Source of the DNA: Trebonia sp963777905
GTDB lineage: Bacteria; Actinomycetota; Actinomycetes; Streptosporangiales; Streptosporangiaceae
NCBI GenBank assembly: GCA_963777905.1
Contig: CAVZSM010000008.1
Coordinates: 270,368 to 334,367, forward strand
Length of the DNA: 64,000 nt
Direction: 5' to 3'
Of this stretch, positions 61,580 to 64,000 are shown in pieces; position 1 is the first letter of the stretch; each line of letters opens with the position of its first letter. Both the position numbers and the translations under genes were made by a program. Under the pieces are notes generated by a model. The model had not been told where the DNA came from and ran no database searches. It worked only from the letters and a program-made list of their open reading frames with translations.

Positions 61580-62107
61580 TCATCCGGTCACGGGCCTGAC
61601 GCCGGACGCGTGGCGCCGGGCCAGGGCCCGGTAGATCTCGGGGTTGGTGTCCACCCACTGTTTCGCGCCCGGGGTGAGCTCGCCAACGACTCGCGCGGGA
61701 ACCCCCGCGGCGAGCATGCCGTCCGGGATCTCCATCCCCGGCGGCACCGTCGCGCCCGCGGCGACCAGGGCGTGACTGCCCACGATCGCGCCGTCGAGCA
61801 CGGTCGCGCCGTTGCCGATCAGCGCCTCGAAGCCGACGACCGCACCGTGCACCACGCACAGGTGCCCGACCGTCGCCCCTTCGCCGATCTCGGTAGCCGG
61901 GTCCCAGCCCCCGTGCAGGACGGAGCCGTCCTGGATATTCGCTCCGCGCCGCACGATGATCGGTCCGAAGTCGGCCCGCAGCACCGCCCCGTACCAGACC
62001 GACGCGTCGTCTTCGACGCGCACGTCCCCGATCAGCGTGGCGGTCGGCGCGATCCACGCCGTCGGGCTCACCTGGGGCTCATGACCCTCAAACGCGAACA
62101 GTGGCAT
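61580..62107 (-). CDS. Gamma-class carbonic anhydrase-like protein
   Basis: 175 residues of left-handed beta-helix made of hexapeptide repeats. The zinc ligands are in SVLHGGWD and TVGHLCVVHGAVVG, the three-His pattern of the gamma carbonic anhydrase/YrdA family. RADFGPIIVRRGANIQDGSV is the diagnostic block. Members form trimers; some hydrate CO2, many have no proven activity. Confidence 0.9.
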   Translation of the reverse strand: MPLFAFEGHEPQVSPTAWIAPTATLIGDVRVEDDASVWYGAVLRADFGPIIVRRGANIQDGSVLHGGWDPATEIGEGATVGHLCVVHGAVVGFEALIGNGATVLDGAIVGSHALVAAGATVPPGMEIPDGMLAAGVPARVVGELTPGAKQWVDTNPEIYRALARRHASGVRPVTG

Positions 62108-62266
62108 CCGCCAATAATGCCCGACCCGGCCTGCAGCAGCCTGGCCGGGCAGGAACCACGGGCCCGTTCGGGATGAACAGGGACGTTCGGCGGCGCGGAC
62201 CCGTCAGCTGGGCGCCGGCCCGCACCCGGCTGTCCCGCCCAAATCGCCTCATTTAGTGTGTTGATC

Positions 62267-63438
<1,172 letters not shown>

Positions 63439-63442
<4 letters not shown>

Positions 63443-64000
63443 AGATCGTTCTGCCCGCGGCCGACGGGACCCTGCAGCCTTACCAGATCTCCCCGCCCCG
63501 CGGCTGGCCGCGCCCGGAGGGGCCGCCTCGGTCGCGGGTCGTGTACGCGGCGGCGCACGTGGTCGCCGATCCGCTGGGCGACCCGGCGGCGCCGGTGCCC
63601 GCGGTGGACTGGGACTCGACGCTGCGGGTGCGCAGGCACCTGTGGGCGTACGGGCTGCGGGTCGCCGAGGCGATGGACACCGCGCAGCGGAACATGGGGC
63701 TGGACTGGACCGCGGCCCGCGAGCTCGCGAAGCGGTCCGCGGATGCGGCGAAGGACTTCGGCGATCCGGCGGAACTGGTCGCGGCCGGCGTCGGCACCGA
63801 CCACGCGCCCGGCGCGCCGGACCTGGACGCGATCGTCACGGCGTACAGCCAGCAGCTGCACGCGATCCGCGCCACCGAAGCCGGGGTGGTGCTCATGGCC
63901 AGCAGGGAGCTGGCCGCGCTCGCGCGCGGGCCCGAGGACTACCTCAAGGTGTACGGGGCGGTACTCGGCCAGGCGGACCGGCCGGTCATCGTGCACTGGC
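63439..64000 (+). CDS. DUF993 family protein (aldolase-like), truncated at window end
   Basis: The first 187 residues only; the gene runs off the window. ATG at 63439 overlaps the preceding stop. The reading MKIVLPAADGTLQPYQISPP, then VYAAAHVVADPL and VDWDSTLRVRRHLWAYGLRV fits the DUF993 family, which is related to dihydrodipicolinate synthase-type barrels. LDWTAARELAKRSADAAKDF and DAIVTAYSQQLHAIRATEAG agree. The reaction is unknown; coupling with Gfo/Idh suggests cleavage of a sugar-derived keto acid. Confidence 0.75.

Overview
The window is high-GC actinomycete chromosome. DUF397, mycofactocin-type SDR and NDMA-type alcohol dehydrogenases, an LLM (probably F420-dependent) oxidoreductase and MmcQ/YjbR genes all fit a filamentous Actinomycetia genome. 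Placement near Streptosporangiales is inference only. No rRNA, tRNA, CRISPR array or phage module was seen.

Layout. 1-4600: a kinase-less 7TM-like membrane protein, a polytopic glycosyltransferase-like pair and an orphan DUF397 gene, set in mosaic intergenic repeats. 4637-6570: an IS110-family element that split one of those repeats; its 5' flank is a candidate bridge RNA. 7165-15567: a divergent catabolic locus. The minus side is a zinc alcohol dehydrogenase plus an ACMSD-like amidohydrolase fused to a PaaX-type repressor. The plus side is an NDMA-type dehydrogenase, a UGSC-family protein, its partner, a small CxxC protein, an SDR and a MetE-core enzyme, mostly with 4-bp overlaps. 16914-27654: a peptide/nickel-type ABC importer, an LLM oxidoreductase, a SAM methyltransferase-like gene, a second MetE-core enzyme and metK. 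28211-38412: a Liv-type importer, a CaiB CoA-transferase, a thiolase-like/DUF35 pair, and a mycofactocin-type SDR with an NDMA-dependent dehydrogenase. 38448-47651: a zinc-ribbon membrane protein, a D,D-carboxypeptidase, and a second Liv system with a third MetE-core enzyme; its two permeases and ATPase form one polypeptide. 47836-57060: two FtsX-like permeases around a BlaI/M56 pair and a Cu/Zn-type permease preceded by a CsoR-like operator, then an MBL hydrolase. 57140-64000: MerR-thioredoxin, an MsbA-like exporter and mostly housekeeping genes, ending in a Gfo/Idh dehydrogenase and a truncated DUF993 gene.

How it fits together (inference): three importer loci each lie next to a zinc-site MetE-core enzyme, one with a methyltransferase and metK. 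This suggests import and demethylation or methyl recycling of small methylated or sulfur compounds, with redox steps using mycofactocin or F420.

Caveat: about 17 single-base frame breaks interrupt otherwise well conserved genes, often as one extra base. They look more like indel errors in the assembly than real decay, so broken genes are described as reconstructed across the breaks.
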